DNA of 37,244 bases from Cyanobacteria bacterium UBA6446 (GTDB lineage Bacteria; Cyanobacteriota; Vampirovibrionia; Gastranaerophilales; Gastranaerophilaceae), in contig DJOE01000014.1 in NCBI GenBank assembly GCA_002438405.1, positions 1 to 37,244 of the forward strand, written 5' to 3'. Shown in pieces: positions 1-7,586 of this stretch. Below the pieces are notes generated by a model. The model worked only from the letters and a program-made list of their open reading frames with translations, ran no database searches and had not been told where the DNA came from. The first letter of the stretch is position 1, and every line of letters starts with the position of its first letter. Made by a program: the position numbers and the translations under genes.

Positions 1-365
1 ATAACTATCAAATGACAAAAGAAGCAAATTTTACCTTTTTGACAAATGATGGAATGGTTTATTCTATACAAATACGTGGAAAGTGGAATGGTTTTCCTTA
101 TATGAATGAGAATGGAATTATTGGGACTGATGGCTCACTTGATATTATTGTTGATATAAATGGATCAAAAAATCCAAATGTTTTTGGAAAAGATGTGTTT
201 TATTTTAGGGGTTCTAATTTTAACGATATTGGAATCCAACCATTTGGATATGATAAAACAAATGACAAAATCAATGAAGATTGTAGCAAAGATGGTACAG
301 GTCGTTTCTGTGCTGAAAGGATTAAACGTGCAGGGTGGCAGATTGATAAAAGCTACCCGTGGTAA
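1..365 (+). CDS. Prepilin-like protein, C-terminal part (5' end outside window)
   Basis: The reading frame is open to the left edge, so only the C-terminal ~120 residues are present and the N-terminal pilin helix is missing. It matches the C-terminal part of the other pilin-like genes here. A D-I-N-G-x-x-x-P-N-x-x-G-K-D-x-F motif is followed by a Cys-containing end with GRFCAE, closely like VNGKSKPNMVGKDIF and GRFCTAK in the pilin at 13116-13826. The family is therefore type IV pilin-like/pseudopilin, exported and then assembled or anchored by its N-terminal helix. The stop is TAA at 363-365, and the gene runs straight into repeat-rich DNA. Whether it has its own XRE partner upstream cannot be seen. 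Confidence 0.75.
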   Translation, partial: NYQMTKEANFTFLTNDGMVYSIQIRGKWNGFPYMNENGIIGTDGSLDIIVDINGSKNPNVFGKDVFYFRGSNFNDIGIQPFGYDKTNDKINEDCSKDGTGRFCAERIKRAGWQIDKSYPW

Positions 366-388
366 ACAAGCCGAGCAGAGTGCGGAGC

Positions 389-433
389 AGCCTGCCGAAT
401 TGATTGGCTGTCTGCAGGACTAGTCGGCAGGCT
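389..433. repeat. Long inverted repeat after the pilin gene
   Basis: AGCCTGCCGA at 389-398 is exactly complementary to TCGGCAGGCT at 424-433, with a 25-nt loop. It lies just after the pilin stop codon. There is no T tract, so it is more likely part of a dispersed palindromic element than an intrinsic terminator. Confidence 0.6.
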
Positions 434-514
434 CGGAGTCACGTTTAATGCGAGGCGCAGTGGACATAGAACATGGATTAAAGAGTGACGTAGTAAGTAA
501 TCTTAAACACTGAC

Positions 515-680
515 GAAACCCTCACCCGAATTTCTAAATTCACTTCGTTCATTAAGAAATTCAACCCTCTCACAGAGAGAGGGTAAGAACAACGTCATTC
601 TGAGCGGATGCGAAGCAAGCCACCAATCTATTAAGCCCCCTCTCCCTAACCCTCCCCCACATAGGTGGGAGGGTAAAAAC
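515..680. repeat. Dispersed palindromic (REP-like) repeat cluster
   Basis: Three nested palindromes are visible. GAATTTCT (528-535) pairs with AGAAATTC (555-562). An ACCCTCTC/AGAGAGGGT hairpin lies at about 563-584. A CCCTCCC..GTGGGAGGGT hairpin lies at 649-674. Between them is CGTCATTCTGAGCGGATGCG-type sequence (593 onward). Related CCCTC/GAGGG-rich sequence with a CATTCTG match occurs at about 16365-16520, within and upstream of a pilin gene. I read this as one family of dispersed intergenic repeats. Copy number elsewhere cannot be judged from one window. Confidence 0.6.
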
Positions 681-838
681 GTAAAGGACTTATTTCCTTA
701 TTGCCCATAATCTCTTATAGACTTATCCCCATAACTGACTATTCACTTCTGATTATTCACTTTTCATTTTTCACATTATTCACTAAAATTTTGTTTGTGT
801 TAAAATTATTTTATAAATTATTAGATGAGAGTTGGTAT

Positions 839-1843
839 ATGGATATAGATAAACAAAAACTTGTATCTTGTATAAAAAAGATTACTGAACCAAAAGTGTT
901 GGTAGTTGGGGATTTAGCACTTGACGAAATGATTTACGGCGACGCCGAGAGAATTTCTCGTGAGGCTCCTGTTTTGATTTTGCAACACACTAAAACAAAG
1001 TTGATTTTGGGGGGTGCGTCTAACGCAGCTCATAACGTCGCAACTTTGAATAACGGAAAAGTTGGTGTTATCGGAGTTTCCGGTGATGATTATTATTCAG
1101 AACTTTTGTTTGATACTTTTGATAAAGCAAATATTGATTGCTCAAAAATCGTTAAAGATAAAAGTCGTAAAACTATTGTCAAAACTAGAATTTCCGGTTC
1201 AATAACTACTTCAATTACTCAACAAATTGTGAGAATTGATAGACAGTCAAAAGGTGCAATTCCTGCAGAAACTGAAGAAAATGTTATTAAAAATATTGAA
1301 AAAGCTTTACCGGATTACGATGCTGTAATTTTGTCAAATTATCATATTGGAACTTTGACAGATAAAGTTATCAATTCAACTATTGAACTTGCGAATAAGT
1401 TAGGTAAGGTTGTTATTGTTGATGCTCAAAGAGATTTGGGTTCTTACAAAAATGTAACTTCTATGACCCCGAATTTGCCTGATACTGAAAAATCTGTTGG
1501 GTTTGAAATCGAAAGTATTGATGATTTGAAACGTGCAGGTTCAAAATTGTTGGCTCAGACAAATGCCGGCTCTGTTCTTATCACATGTGGAGCAGATGGT
1601 ATGTTTGTTGCTAAACCAAATGATGATTATACTAAAATCCCTGTATTCAATAAATCAGAAGTTTTTGATGTTACAGGTGCAGGCGATACTGTTACTGCGG
1701 TTTATTCACTTGCGATGGCTGCGGGTATTGACCCTGTTTATTCCGCTATAATCGGTAATGTTGCTGCCAGTATTGTTGTAAGACAGTTCGGTTGTGCAAC
1801 AACAACTGTTGATGAGTTGTTATCTGCAGTTGAAGAATTATAA
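839..1843 (+). CDS. rfaE1: PfkB-family sugar kinase, RfaE/HldE domain I type (heptose-7-phosphate kinase-like)
   Basis: This 334-residue PfkB/ribokinase-fold kinase has the N-terminal signature LGGASNAAHNVATL (about residues 58-71) and the C-terminal signature DVTGAGDT (277-284), where Asp283 is the expected catalytic base. Sequence around GDLALDEMIYGDAERISREAPV is typical of the kinase domain of HldE/RfaE, which phosphorylates D-glycero-D-manno-heptose 7-phosphate in ADP-heptose synthesis. The cytidylyl/adenylyl-transferase domain of bifunctional HldE is absent, as in stand-alone HldA. I chose ATG 839 because GAGAG lies 8 nt upstream and family homology begins right after it; the frame stays open further upstream but looks non-coding. 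The following DUF4330 and O-antigen-ligase-like genes fit an outer-surface glycan role. The exact sugar substrate is inferred. Confidence 0.8.
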   Translation: MDIDKQKLVSCIKKITEPKVLVVGDLALDEMIYGDAERISREAPVLILQHTKTKLILGGASNAAHNVATLNNGKVGVIGVSGDDYYSELLFDTFDKANIDCSKIVKDKSRKTIVKTRISGSITTSITQQIVRIDRQSKGAIPAETEENVIKNIEKALPDYDAVILSNYHIGTLTDKVINSTIELANKLGKVVIVDAQRDLGSYKNVTSMTPNLPDTEKSVGFEIESIDDLKRAGSKLLAQTNAGSVLITCGADGMFVAKPNDDYTKIPVFNKSEVFDVTGAGDTVTAVYSLAMAAGIDPVYSAIIGNVAASIVVRQFGCATTTVDELLSAVEEL

Positions 1844-1868
1844 GATTTTAATTGAAGGAGAACTTTCT

Positions 1869-2438
1869 ATGGAAAAATTAAAAGAACTGGTAAAAAAAAT
1901 CAGAATCGTTGATTTTATTATCGTTGCTTTTGTAATTGTGGCTTTAGGAGTTGGTTTTTATACTTACAAAGGTTATAGACAAACTGCTGACAAGCAAATT
2001 GAAGCTACTTCAAAAGTTGTGTTTAAGGTTTATATGAGAGGGGTAACTTTCTCTGGGGATAATATTCCTATCGTTAAGGGTGACAAAACATTTATTAGTA
2101 TAAGAAATGTTCCTTATTCTGATTTGGATATTGTTGATGTAAAAGCTGACAGAAGAAAAATTGTTTTGCCTACATTGAATTCTAAAAAAGTGTCAATTGT
2201 AGTTGAAGATGTTTCTCAACCTGATTTGTATGATGTGGTTGTAACTTTGACTGATACTGCAAAAATCACTAAAGACGGAGCAGTTGTAGGCGGAAATAAA
2301 ATTAAAATGGGCTTACCTATTACATTAGAAGGTCCGAATTACAAATTTACCGGTTCAGTTTCTGATATAAAAGTTATTGATGCGGTTGATGATGAAACAG
2401 TAAATAAAGATATGAATACAACAGATGATGTTCAATAA
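1869..2438 (+). CDS. DUF4330 family membrane-anchored protein
   Basis: This is a 189-residue protein with one N-terminal membrane segment (about residues 14-36, IVDFIIVAFVIVALGVGF) preceded by a Lys-rich cytoplasmic start, followed by a beta-rich soluble region of about 150 residues. The pattern fits DUF4330 proteins, which I know from cyanobacteria and their relatives, often beside polysaccharide genes; no molecular function is established. ATG 1869 is chosen because GAAGGAG ends 8 nt before it; the open frame upstream overlaps the end of the kinase gene and lacks a ribosome binding site. It lies 25 bp after the kinase and overlaps the following ligase gene by 14 bp, so the three are probably one operon. 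Confidence 0.75.
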   Translation: MEKLKELVKKIRIVDFIIVAFVIVALGVGFYTYKGYRQTADKQIEATSKVVFKVYMRGVTFSGDNIPIVKGDKTFISIRNVPYSDLDIVDVKADRRKIVLPTLNSKKVSIVVEDVSQPDLYDVVVTLTDTAKITKDGAVVGGNKIKMGLPITLEGPNYKFTGSVSDIKVIDAVDDETVNKDMNTTDDVQ

Positions 2439-3747
2439 GATTTTCAAATACTCACAAGAAAAATTCGCATTTTTATATGATAACAGTTTGTTTTTGCAAC
2501 ACATAGACAATTTTATATTGTTGTTTGTGGTGTTGACGTTCTTGGGTTCTACTTTTATGAACTCGGATTCAATCGGTTTTTTTGCTTTGATTGCAATATT
2601 TTTGACTGTTGTTAAGATGTTGACTAAACCGAATGAAAGACTTGATTTCAAAAATTTTGAAATTTGGTTAGTTGCTTATTTTATGCTCGTAATTGTTAGT
2701 TTGTTCGGCTCAACATTATTTTCTTTGAGTTTGAAAGGCTTTTTTAAAACATTTGTTTATATTGGTTTTTATTTTTCAGTAGCTCAATATTTGAAAAATA
2801 ATAAAAAAATGATTCCGGTTGTGCTTGGAACTTTGGCACTTTGCGTGGCAGGTGAAAGTTTGATTGGCTTTTTGCAAAGTTTCTTGCACTTAGATGAAAT
2901 TTCAACTTGGCAAGATACTTCTAATCTTAATCCAGAAGATGTATTATCAAGAGTTTATGGAACTTTGAAACCCCTTAATCCGAATTTGTTCGGAGGTTAT
3001 TTGGTTGCAGGATTTCCAACGGTGTTGGGTTCTGTTTTCTTTTTCTTGAATAGAAAGCAGTTTAAATATGCAATTGTTCCTGCTATATTTACTCTTGTTT
3101 CAATTTATGCAATATTCCAAACCGGTTGCAGAGGTGCTTATTTAGCATTAATGTTAATCTTGGGTTGCGTATTTTTAGTTTCAGCAAAATTTCTTTGGAA
3201 GACTTATAAAAAATTGTATATATCATTCATCAGCAGTGTAGTTGTTTTGTTTATGATGGCAATAACCTTTGTCAGTGCATTGCGTTGTAGATTTATGTCA
3301 ATTTTTGCAATGAGAAATGACTCATCAAATTCTTTCAGATTTAATGTATATCATTCATCTTTGCAAATGTTCAAGGATAACTGGTTGTTGGGTATTGGTG
3401 TTGGAAACAAAAATTTCCGTGAAATTTACGGACTTTATATGAAAACAGGTTTTGATGCGTTGAGTGCATATAATATTTATCTTGAAACAGCGGTTGAAAG
3501 TGGTATTTTTGCCTTAATTGCCTTTTTAGGTACATTGATTACGTTATCAATCAATGCAGTTAAATTTATTTTGACAGAACTTGATATTGAAAAAGTAATT
3601 TTTGTTGCTACTTCAATTATCGCAATTTGGGCAGTAATGTTCCACGGATTAGTTGATACGATTTATTTCAGACCACAATTACAATTTATGTTCTGGACTT
3701 ATGTTGCAGTGATTTCTGCCTTAATTCCAAGTAAAAAAGCCGTATAA
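2425..3747 (+). CDS. O-antigen ligase / Wzy-type polymerase-like membrane protein
   Basis: A 440-residue polytopic inner-membrane protein with about 10-12 hydrophobic segments. A larger extracytoplasmic stretch late in the protein carries FRFNVYHSSLQMFKDNW followed by GIGVGNKNF, the R-x(n)-W..G-x-G layout of the O-antigen ligase/polymerase superfamily (PF04932: WaaL, Wzy). Such enzymes transfer or polymerise undecaprenyl-linked glycans on the periplasmic face. The ATG at 2425 (or 2428) lies inside the end of the DUF4330 gene, implying translational coupling. The kinase upstream supports a cell-surface saccharide pathway. Ligase and polymerase cannot be told apart from sequence alone. The gene ends 1 bp from a convergent gene. 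Confidence 0.75.
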   Translation: MMFNKIFKYSQEKFAFLYDNSLFLQHIDNFILLFVVLTFLGSTFMNSDSIGFFALIAIFLTVVKMLTKPNERLDFKNFEIWLVAYFMLVIVSLFGSTLFSLSLKGFFKTFVYIGFYFSVAQYLKNNKKMIPVVLGTLALCVAGESLIGFLQSFLHLDEISTWQDTSNLNPEDVLSRVYGTLKPLNPNLFGGYLVAGFPTVLGSVFFFLNRKQFKYAIVPAIFTLVSIYAIFQTGCRGAYLALMLILGCVFLVSAKFLWKTYKKLYISFISSVVVLFMMAITFVSALRCRFMSIFAMRNDSSNSFRFNVYHSSLQMFKDNWLLGIGVGNKNFREIYGLYMKTGFDALSAYNIYLETAVESGIFALIAFLGTLITLSINAVKFILTELDIEKVIFVATSIIAIWAVMFHGLVDTIYFRPQLQFMFWTYVAVISALIPSKKAV

Positions 3748-3748
3748 T

Positions 3749-4156
3749 TTAGCAGAAAAATCCTCTGTTAATTGTTGTTGAACTGTGATAGCTAAAATCA
3801 CCATATCCTAAACCGCCGAAAAATGGTGATGCCATTGGAGTATAGAACATTGTGCATGGAGCATTGAAAAATACCCACGGTGAACATGCACCCAAAAGTC
3901 CTGCTGTTCCAATTGCGTTAGATACAGGATTTCCGTATCCGGCATACATGTTTATTGTATTGCCAATAGGATTACCCATTTTTTGCATTTCGTAGGCAAC
4001 TTCGTTTCTTGCAAGCCCGTTGAGTACGTTGCCTGCTGTTGCACCTATTGCAGTATTTGTATCTACACCGTTTGATTTCATCTGTGAGTAACCGACAAGC
4101 GAGGCTAGTCCGCAATTTATGCCGCTCCATATTCTCATGTTTTCTGCAAAACCCAT
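3749..4156 (-). CDS. Small Gly/Ala/Asn-rich protein of unknown function
   Basis: A 135-residue protein I do not recognise. It has no clear signal peptide but is rich in Gly, Ala, Asn and Met. It has weakly amphipathic stretches (GINCGLASLVGYSQ, AIGATAGNVLNGLARNE) and an aromatic/Gly-rich C-terminus ending in Cys. The start is supported by AAGGAGAG just upstream. It is convergent with the ligase-like gene, with a single base between the stops, so there is no room for a terminator. The composition resembles small membrane-associated or structural proteins, but no function is claimed. Confidence 0.6.
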   Translation of the reverse strand: MGFAENMRIWSGINCGLASLVGYSQMKSNGVDTNTAIGATAGNVLNGLARNEVAYEMQKMGNPIGNTINMYAGYGNPVSNAIGTAGLLGACSPWVFFNAPCTMFYTPMASPFFGGLGYGDFSYHSSTTINRGFFC

Positions 4157-4363
4157 AGCTCTCCTTGTGGTTGTACTTACATGTATATAAAGTTAAAATG
4201 AATATGATAATTGATTAATTTTGTGTATATTGTAAAGATATATTAAATATATACGATTAATATTGGTAATTCAGTTAATAATTTTTTGTACATTCCGGCG
4301 ATTATTTAATTTTGTGGAGAGGGTAAAATCCATATATACAGATTTGGATTGGAGTAAATTGAT

Positions 4364-4672
4364 ATGTTTATTGGAAATAGATGTAATGATTGCAATAGAT
4401 ACAATCGTTTGGAAATGAAAGATATTGACCAAAATTTGTTGCCGTGGCTTGAAGATGTAATAGAAGAAAACAATTCTAAAATTGAACGTAAAGAATGGAA
4501 AAGTAAGTATAACAGTTATGTCGTTTATGATTACGAACCTTTCTGTACGGAGGGGTTTGAAATTAATTTGGTTATTTCTTCTCGAGATAATTCTTACTTG
4601 AATTTTATAAAATACTTGTATGATGAAAAAGTTAGTACTATTGAATATTTGAATAATTGTATAACTATATGA
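4364..4672 (+). CDS. Small protein of unknown function, N-terminal CxxC
   Basis: A 102-residue acidic protein starting MFIGNRCNDCNRYNR, so one Cys-x-x-Cys pair near the start could bind metal if a second pair comes from a partner or dimer. The rest is a mixed alpha/beta stretch with several aromatic residues (NSYVVYDYEPF). The start is supported by TTGGAGT about 9 nt upstream. It is a single-gene unit in an AT-rich region, followed by a strong hairpin at 4681-4716. Family not recognised. Confidence 0.6.
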   Translation: MFIGNRCNDCNRYNRLEMKDIDQNLLPWLEDVIEENNSKIERKEWKSKYNSYVVYDYEPFCTEGFEINLVISSRDNSYLNFIKYLYDEKVSTIEYLNNCITI

Positions 4673-4680
4673 TAGGAAAG

Positions 4681-4716
4681 AGGGGCAGCTAATTCTTTTA
4701 AGAATTAGCTGCCCCT
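4681..4716. terminator. Perfect hairpin between convergent genes
   Basis: Two perfectly complementary 16-nt arms (4681-4696 and 4701-4716; AGGGGCAGCTAATTCT and its complement) flank a TTTA loop. It sits between the stops of two convergent genes (4672 and 4744), where a two-way terminator is expected. The flanking U tracts are poor on both strands, so the mechanism is inferred from position and stability. Confidence 0.7.
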
Positions 4717-4743
4717 CAATAAACTTATATAAAATTACATAAA

Positions 4744-5037
4744 TTATTCTGCGTTTTCAGTTCTTTCTGCTGTTGCTTTTTGGAAACATTCTTTACAGAA
4801 AACATCTCTTCCCGGAACAGGTTTGAATGGAACTTGAGTTTGAGCTCCGCATTTAGAACATACGGCATCGTACATTCTTCTGCCTTTTCTGTTGTTTTTT
4901 CTGCGGGCGCTTCTGCATTCTGGACATCTTTTAGGTTTGTTAACTAGTCCTTTTTCTGCATAAAATTCTTGTTCCCCTGCTGTGAAGATGAATTCTTTTC
5001 CGCAATCTTCACATACTAATTTTTCGTCTTCGTACAT
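4744..5037 (-). CDS. Double zinc-ribbon protein (zf-trcl / CxxC family)
   Basis: A 97-residue, basic, Cys-rich protein. The first zinc ribbon is CEDCGKEF..KRCPECRSARR (Cys pairs about 9/12 and 38/41) and the second CSKCGAQ..GRDVFCKEC (about 60/63 and 79/82). The first half fits the probable zinc-ribbon domain PF13451 and the second the CxxC-x(17)-CxxC type; proteins of this combination are common in bacteria but of unknown role, presumably binding nucleic acid or protein. GGAG lies 6 nt before the ATG. A good promoter (5094-5121) and a 5'-UTR hairpin precede it. It is monocistronic. Confidence 0.8.
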   Translation of the reverse strand: MYEDEKLVCEDCGKEFIFTAGEQEFYAEKGLVNKPKRCPECRSARRKNNRKGRRMYDAVCSKCGAQTQVPFKPVPGRDVFCKECFQKATAERTENAE

Positions 5038-5062
5038 TGTTTTTCTCCTGATTGTGTACTTT

Positions 5063-5078
5063 AGGTTTTAGAAAACCT
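5063..5078 (-). promoter_or_regulatory. Inverted repeat in the 5' UTR of the zinc-ribbon gene
   Basis: AGGTTTT (5063-5069) and AAAACCT (5072-5078) form a 7-bp perfect dyad with a 2-nt centre. It lies between the predicted start site (about 5087) and the coding start at 5037. Such a tight centre suits a protein-binding dyad better than an RNA hairpin. No regulator is identifiable. Confidence 0.35.
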
Positions 5079-5093
5079 TAATGTTATCACTTT

Positions 5094-5121
5094 ATTGTAC
5101 ACTATTTTTCAGTTTTTGCAA
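5094..5121 (-). promoter_or_regulatory. Sigma70-type promoter for the zinc-ribbon gene
   Basis: On the minus strand, TTGCAA (5121-5116) is followed after 16 bp by TACAAT (5099-5094). It points to the gene starting at 5037, giving a 5' UTR of about 50 nt. Confidence 0.5.
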
Positions 5122-5139
5122 GTAGGTTAGAAAAATTAA

Positions 5140-6444
5140 TTATTTGTGGGTGTGGTTAACTTTTTTAGATTTTTTATTTTCCATTTTTTCAATGTGTTTT
5201 GCAATTTTGTCTTTTATTTCCGGAAGTTTTTCTTCAAAGTCTTTAATATCAATATTTATAATTTTTGAACGACGTTGAAATTCTTCTTTTAAGGTCATAA
5301 TATAATCTGTTAAAAGAGCAGCATCGTCAATTTTGCCGTGATTTAACCAATCTTTATCTATTTTTATGAGTTTGTTGATGTGTTTTTGAATATTTTCGTT
5401 TATGTTATATTTAACTTTTGGTGCAAAATCGTCAAACAAGAAATCTTTTTTGATTTCATTTATATAGTTTGAGGTTAGAATTGTTACTCTCAATTTACTT
5501 AAATTTTTTGCGGTTTCATCACCGTTTCTTGCCGCAAGTTCTTCTGCTCTATACATTGCTTGCGGATAGATGTGTTCTTCTGTTGCGAGTGATGGACGAA
5601 GTAAACGAAGTGCAATTTCCTCTGACGTTTGAGGAATTTTCTTCGGAATTTTATTTTCGTATCTGATTCTAAATGGTTCAGAATATTTTACGATAAAAGA
5701 ATTTACAGAGGTTTCTGAATTCGGTAATTTTTCAGCAAGTTTAATTATTTGTTTTTGTATTTTTTCGTTTGTTAGTGTTTGAGTTTTTAATTTGTATAGC
5801 AAAGCTTTTCTTTTAAATCTGTCTTGCGGATTAGGATTTGGCGCAAAAATTTTGTCAAATGATTCTTGTACAATTTCACGAATTTTAAGAAATTCATCTT
5901 TTGGCAAATCTCTAATTACCATATTGATTTGGTTTAGGGTTTTAGCTTGTTGTTGTATTAAATTCTTTTCTGCAATCGGGTATTTAAGTTTTAAAAGTTC
6001 TTGCAAATTTTTCTCCGGATATTTTGTAGATAAGGATTTAAGAATCTTGAAAATGCCCTTTTCTACCGGAAATAAAGATTTTTCAAATTTACTCAATTCA
6101 TTAATAACGTCAGCGCTTTTGCCTGTTAGAACTTTGGTTTGGATAAGTTCATCAAATTGTTTTTGCGAAATCATTTCAATTCCAGTATAAGCGCAAGGTA
6201 AGTGTTCATTTGCAATTTTTCTGAAAAATGTTTTATTGAACTTATTTTCAAATATTCTTTCAGCTTTTGCTAAATGCCCTTGAAAAGTAACACTATCAAG
6301 AGTTTGAGCATTAAAAACATCTGTGACAGGTTGTCTTTCCATTGTAGAATTTGGGCGCAAAACACTCTGCAACAAATTTGTTTTTGATTTTTTGAAATTT
6401 GTTGAACCGTTGCTATACCCAAACTGAACACTACAAATATTCAT
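5140..6444 (-). CDS. Orphan protein with HNH-nuclease-like motifs
   Basis: A 434-residue, Lys-rich, mostly helical protein. Two separated motifs recall an HNH (beta-beta-alpha metal) nuclease: PCAYTGIEM (residues 83-91) and TEEHIYPQA (288-296). The latter is followed by N314..L..N326-x(5)-K332, matching the E/D-H-I-x-P...N-x-x-x-L...N...K layout of HNH domains. About 200 helical residues separate the two, which is unusual. Near the N-terminus is SVTFQG (51-56), like the SFKG/SFGA motifs of other orphan proteins here. It starts 57 bp after tsaB. Nuclease activity is inferred from motifs only; a non-catalytic fold is possible. Confidence 0.55.
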   Translation of the reverse strand: MNICSVQFGYSNGSTNFKKSKTNLLQSVLRPNSTMERQPVTDVFNAQTLDSVTFQGHLAKAERIFENKFNKTFFRKIANEHLPCAYTGIEMISQKQFDELIQTKVLTGKSADVINELSKFEKSLFPVEKGIFKILKSLSTKYPEKNLQELLKLKYPIAEKNLIQQQAKTLNQINMVIRDLPKDEFLKIREIVQESFDKIFAPNPNPQDRFKRKALLYKLKTQTLTNEKIQKQIIKLAEKLPNSETSVNSFIVKYSEPFRIRYENKIPKKIPQTSEEIALRLLRPSLATEEHIYPQAMYRAEELAARNGDETAKNLSKLRVTILTSNYINEIKKDFLFDDFAPKVKYNINENIQKHINKLIKIDKDWLNHGKIDDAALLTDYIMTLKEEFQRRSKIINIDIKDFEEKLPEIKDKIAKHIEKMENKKSKKVNHTHK

Positions 6445-6459
6445 GTGTTATTCAAAAAT

Positions 6460-6489
6460 CGTAAAAAAAAATTTTGCTAGTTTTTTACG
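6460..6489 (-). terminator. AT-rich hairpin after tsaB
   Basis: CGTAAAAAA and TTTTTTACG form a 9-bp perfect stem (6460-6468 with 6481-6489) with a U-rich descending arm, 13 bp after the tsaB stop on the minus strand. It is weak in G+C, so the terminator call is tentative; it may instead attenuate read-through into the gene at 6444. Confidence 0.4.
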
Positions 6490-6501
6490 AAATATTACAT
6501 T

Positions 6502-7119
6502 TTATCCCATTGGTGGTGGTTGGATATATAGAGGTTTAAGTTCTTGCCATTTGCAGCTTGAATTTTTAAGTTTTTCATAAGCAAGATCTGCCAAAATTTC
6601 ACCTAAATTGTGTTCTTCTGCTTGGTAAGATGTACCTCTTAATATTTTTTGAAGTTTATCATCTGTTATTAAAGTGTAATCCCCATTCTCAAGCATTTCT
6701 TTAACTTTTTCAAGTTGAATTGCTCCTTGAATTTCTTCATTTACATACAAATAAGCGGAATTTTTTCTTGCATCAAGCGCTACCATTGTTGGTTTGTCTG
6801 TTTTATTTAATTTCGCTAAAATTTCTAAAGAAGAAATTCCTGCTGCAGGCAAATTAAGTTGTTGAGCCATAATTCTTGCAACTGTTGTACATGCTCTTAT
6901 TCCCGTAAAACTCCCAGGGCCAACATTTGTACCGATTGCATTTATGTCTTTCGGAGTTAAATTATTTTCTTTCAACATTCCTTTGATTGTCGAAATCAAA
7001 AATGCAGAATGATATTTGTTATCTTGGTTTGTCACAATTTTTGAACTCAAAACCTTATCATCTTGTGCTATTGCAACATACATTTTATCAAGACAAGTGT
7101 CAAAAACTAATATATTCAC
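6502..7119 (-). CDS. tsaB: tRNA threonylcarbamoyladenosine biosynthesis protein TsaB
   Basis: A 205-residue protein of the ASKHA fold. It starts MNILVFDTCLDKMYVAI and carries the TsaB hallmark INAIGTNVGPGSFTGIR (about residues 59-75). TsaB partners TsaD and TsaE to transfer the threonylcarbamoyl group to A37 of ANN-decoding tRNAs. It is slightly shorter than E. coli TsaB (231) at the C-terminus, as in many bacteria. The start codon is GTG and overlaps the tsaE stop by one base (TAGTG), so the two are translationally coupled. Confidence 0.93.
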   Translation of the reverse strand: MNILVFDTCLDKMYVAIAQDDKVLSSKIVTNQDNKYHSAFLISTIKGMLKENNLTPKDINAIGTNVGPGSFTGIRACTTVARIMAQQLNLPAAGISSLEILAKLNKTDKPTMVALDARKNSAYLYVNEEIQGAIQLEKVKEMLENGDYTLITDDKLQKILRGTSYQAEEHNLGEILADLAYEKLKNSSCKWQELKPLYIQPPPMG

Positions 7120-7586
7120 TATTCTAATCCTTTTACTATTTCAATACAATTTTCACCAAAGCCCTCAAATGAGTACTTTCTATCATCATTATCTTCATAA
7201 GTTACATTTATTTTTATATGGTCAAAAGGAATTTCGTTTTGAGAAAATTCTGCCCATTCAACAAAAGTCAATTGTCTCCCTTCAGAATATTCGTTCAACT
7301 CATCAAGAATTGTTTTAACTCCCTCATTTTCAAGTCTGTACAAGTCAAAGTGGTACATTGGGAGTTTCCCGCCGTGGTATTCGTTTAGGATTACGAATGT
7401 TGGACTTGTGACTTTTTCTTCAATTCCGATTTCTTTTGCAACTTCTTTCACAAACGCAGTTTTGCCGGCTCCGATTTCTCCATACAAGCTGACAAAACAA
7501 CCTTTATCTTCCACAAGTTTTGCAAACTTTTTTGCTAATTCTTTTGTATCTTCTAAGTTTTTACAAATTTTTTCGTATTTAGTCAT
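7119..7586 (-). CDS. tsaE: tRNA threonylcarbamoyladenosine biosynthesis ATPase TsaE
   Basis: A 155-residue P-loop ATPase of normal length for the family. The Walker A motif is GEIGAGKT (36-43). It is followed by the family-specific stretch VTSPTFVILNEYHGG, MYHFDLYRL and FVEWAEF. TsaE drives turnover of the TsaBD complex in t6A synthesis. Its first 8 nt overlap the end of the diguanylate cyclase gene and it ends in a 1-base overlap with tsaB, so it is an internal gene of a tight operon. Confidence 0.95.
   Translation of the reverse strand: MTKYEKICKNLEDTKELAKKFAKLVEDKGCFVSLYGEIGAGKTAFVKEVAKEIGIEEKVTSPTFVILNEYHGGKLPMYHFDLYRLENEGVKTILDELNEYSEGRQLTFVEWAEFSQNEIPFDHIKINVTYEDNDDRKYSFEGFGENCIEIVKGLE

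Larger units (their letters stand above)
366..838. other. Gene-free stretch of 473 bp, repeat-rich
   Basis: I find no credible gene here. The first part (366-680) is clearly richer in G+C than its surroundings and full of inverted repeats (listed separately). The second part (about 681-790) holds short direct repeats of ATTCACT and AT-rich DNA leading to the next gene. The open frame that extends upstream of 839 has no ribosome binding site and encodes a stretch unlike the kinase family, so I leave it as non-coding. Confidence 0.6.

Noticed and set aside
701..838. N-terminal extension of the sugar kinase from an ATG at 701
   Set aside because: The extra 46 residues are hydrophobic, Phe-rich sequence read from repeat-like ATTCACTTTTCA DNA, with no ribosome binding site; family similarity begins right after ATG 839, which has GAGAG upstream.
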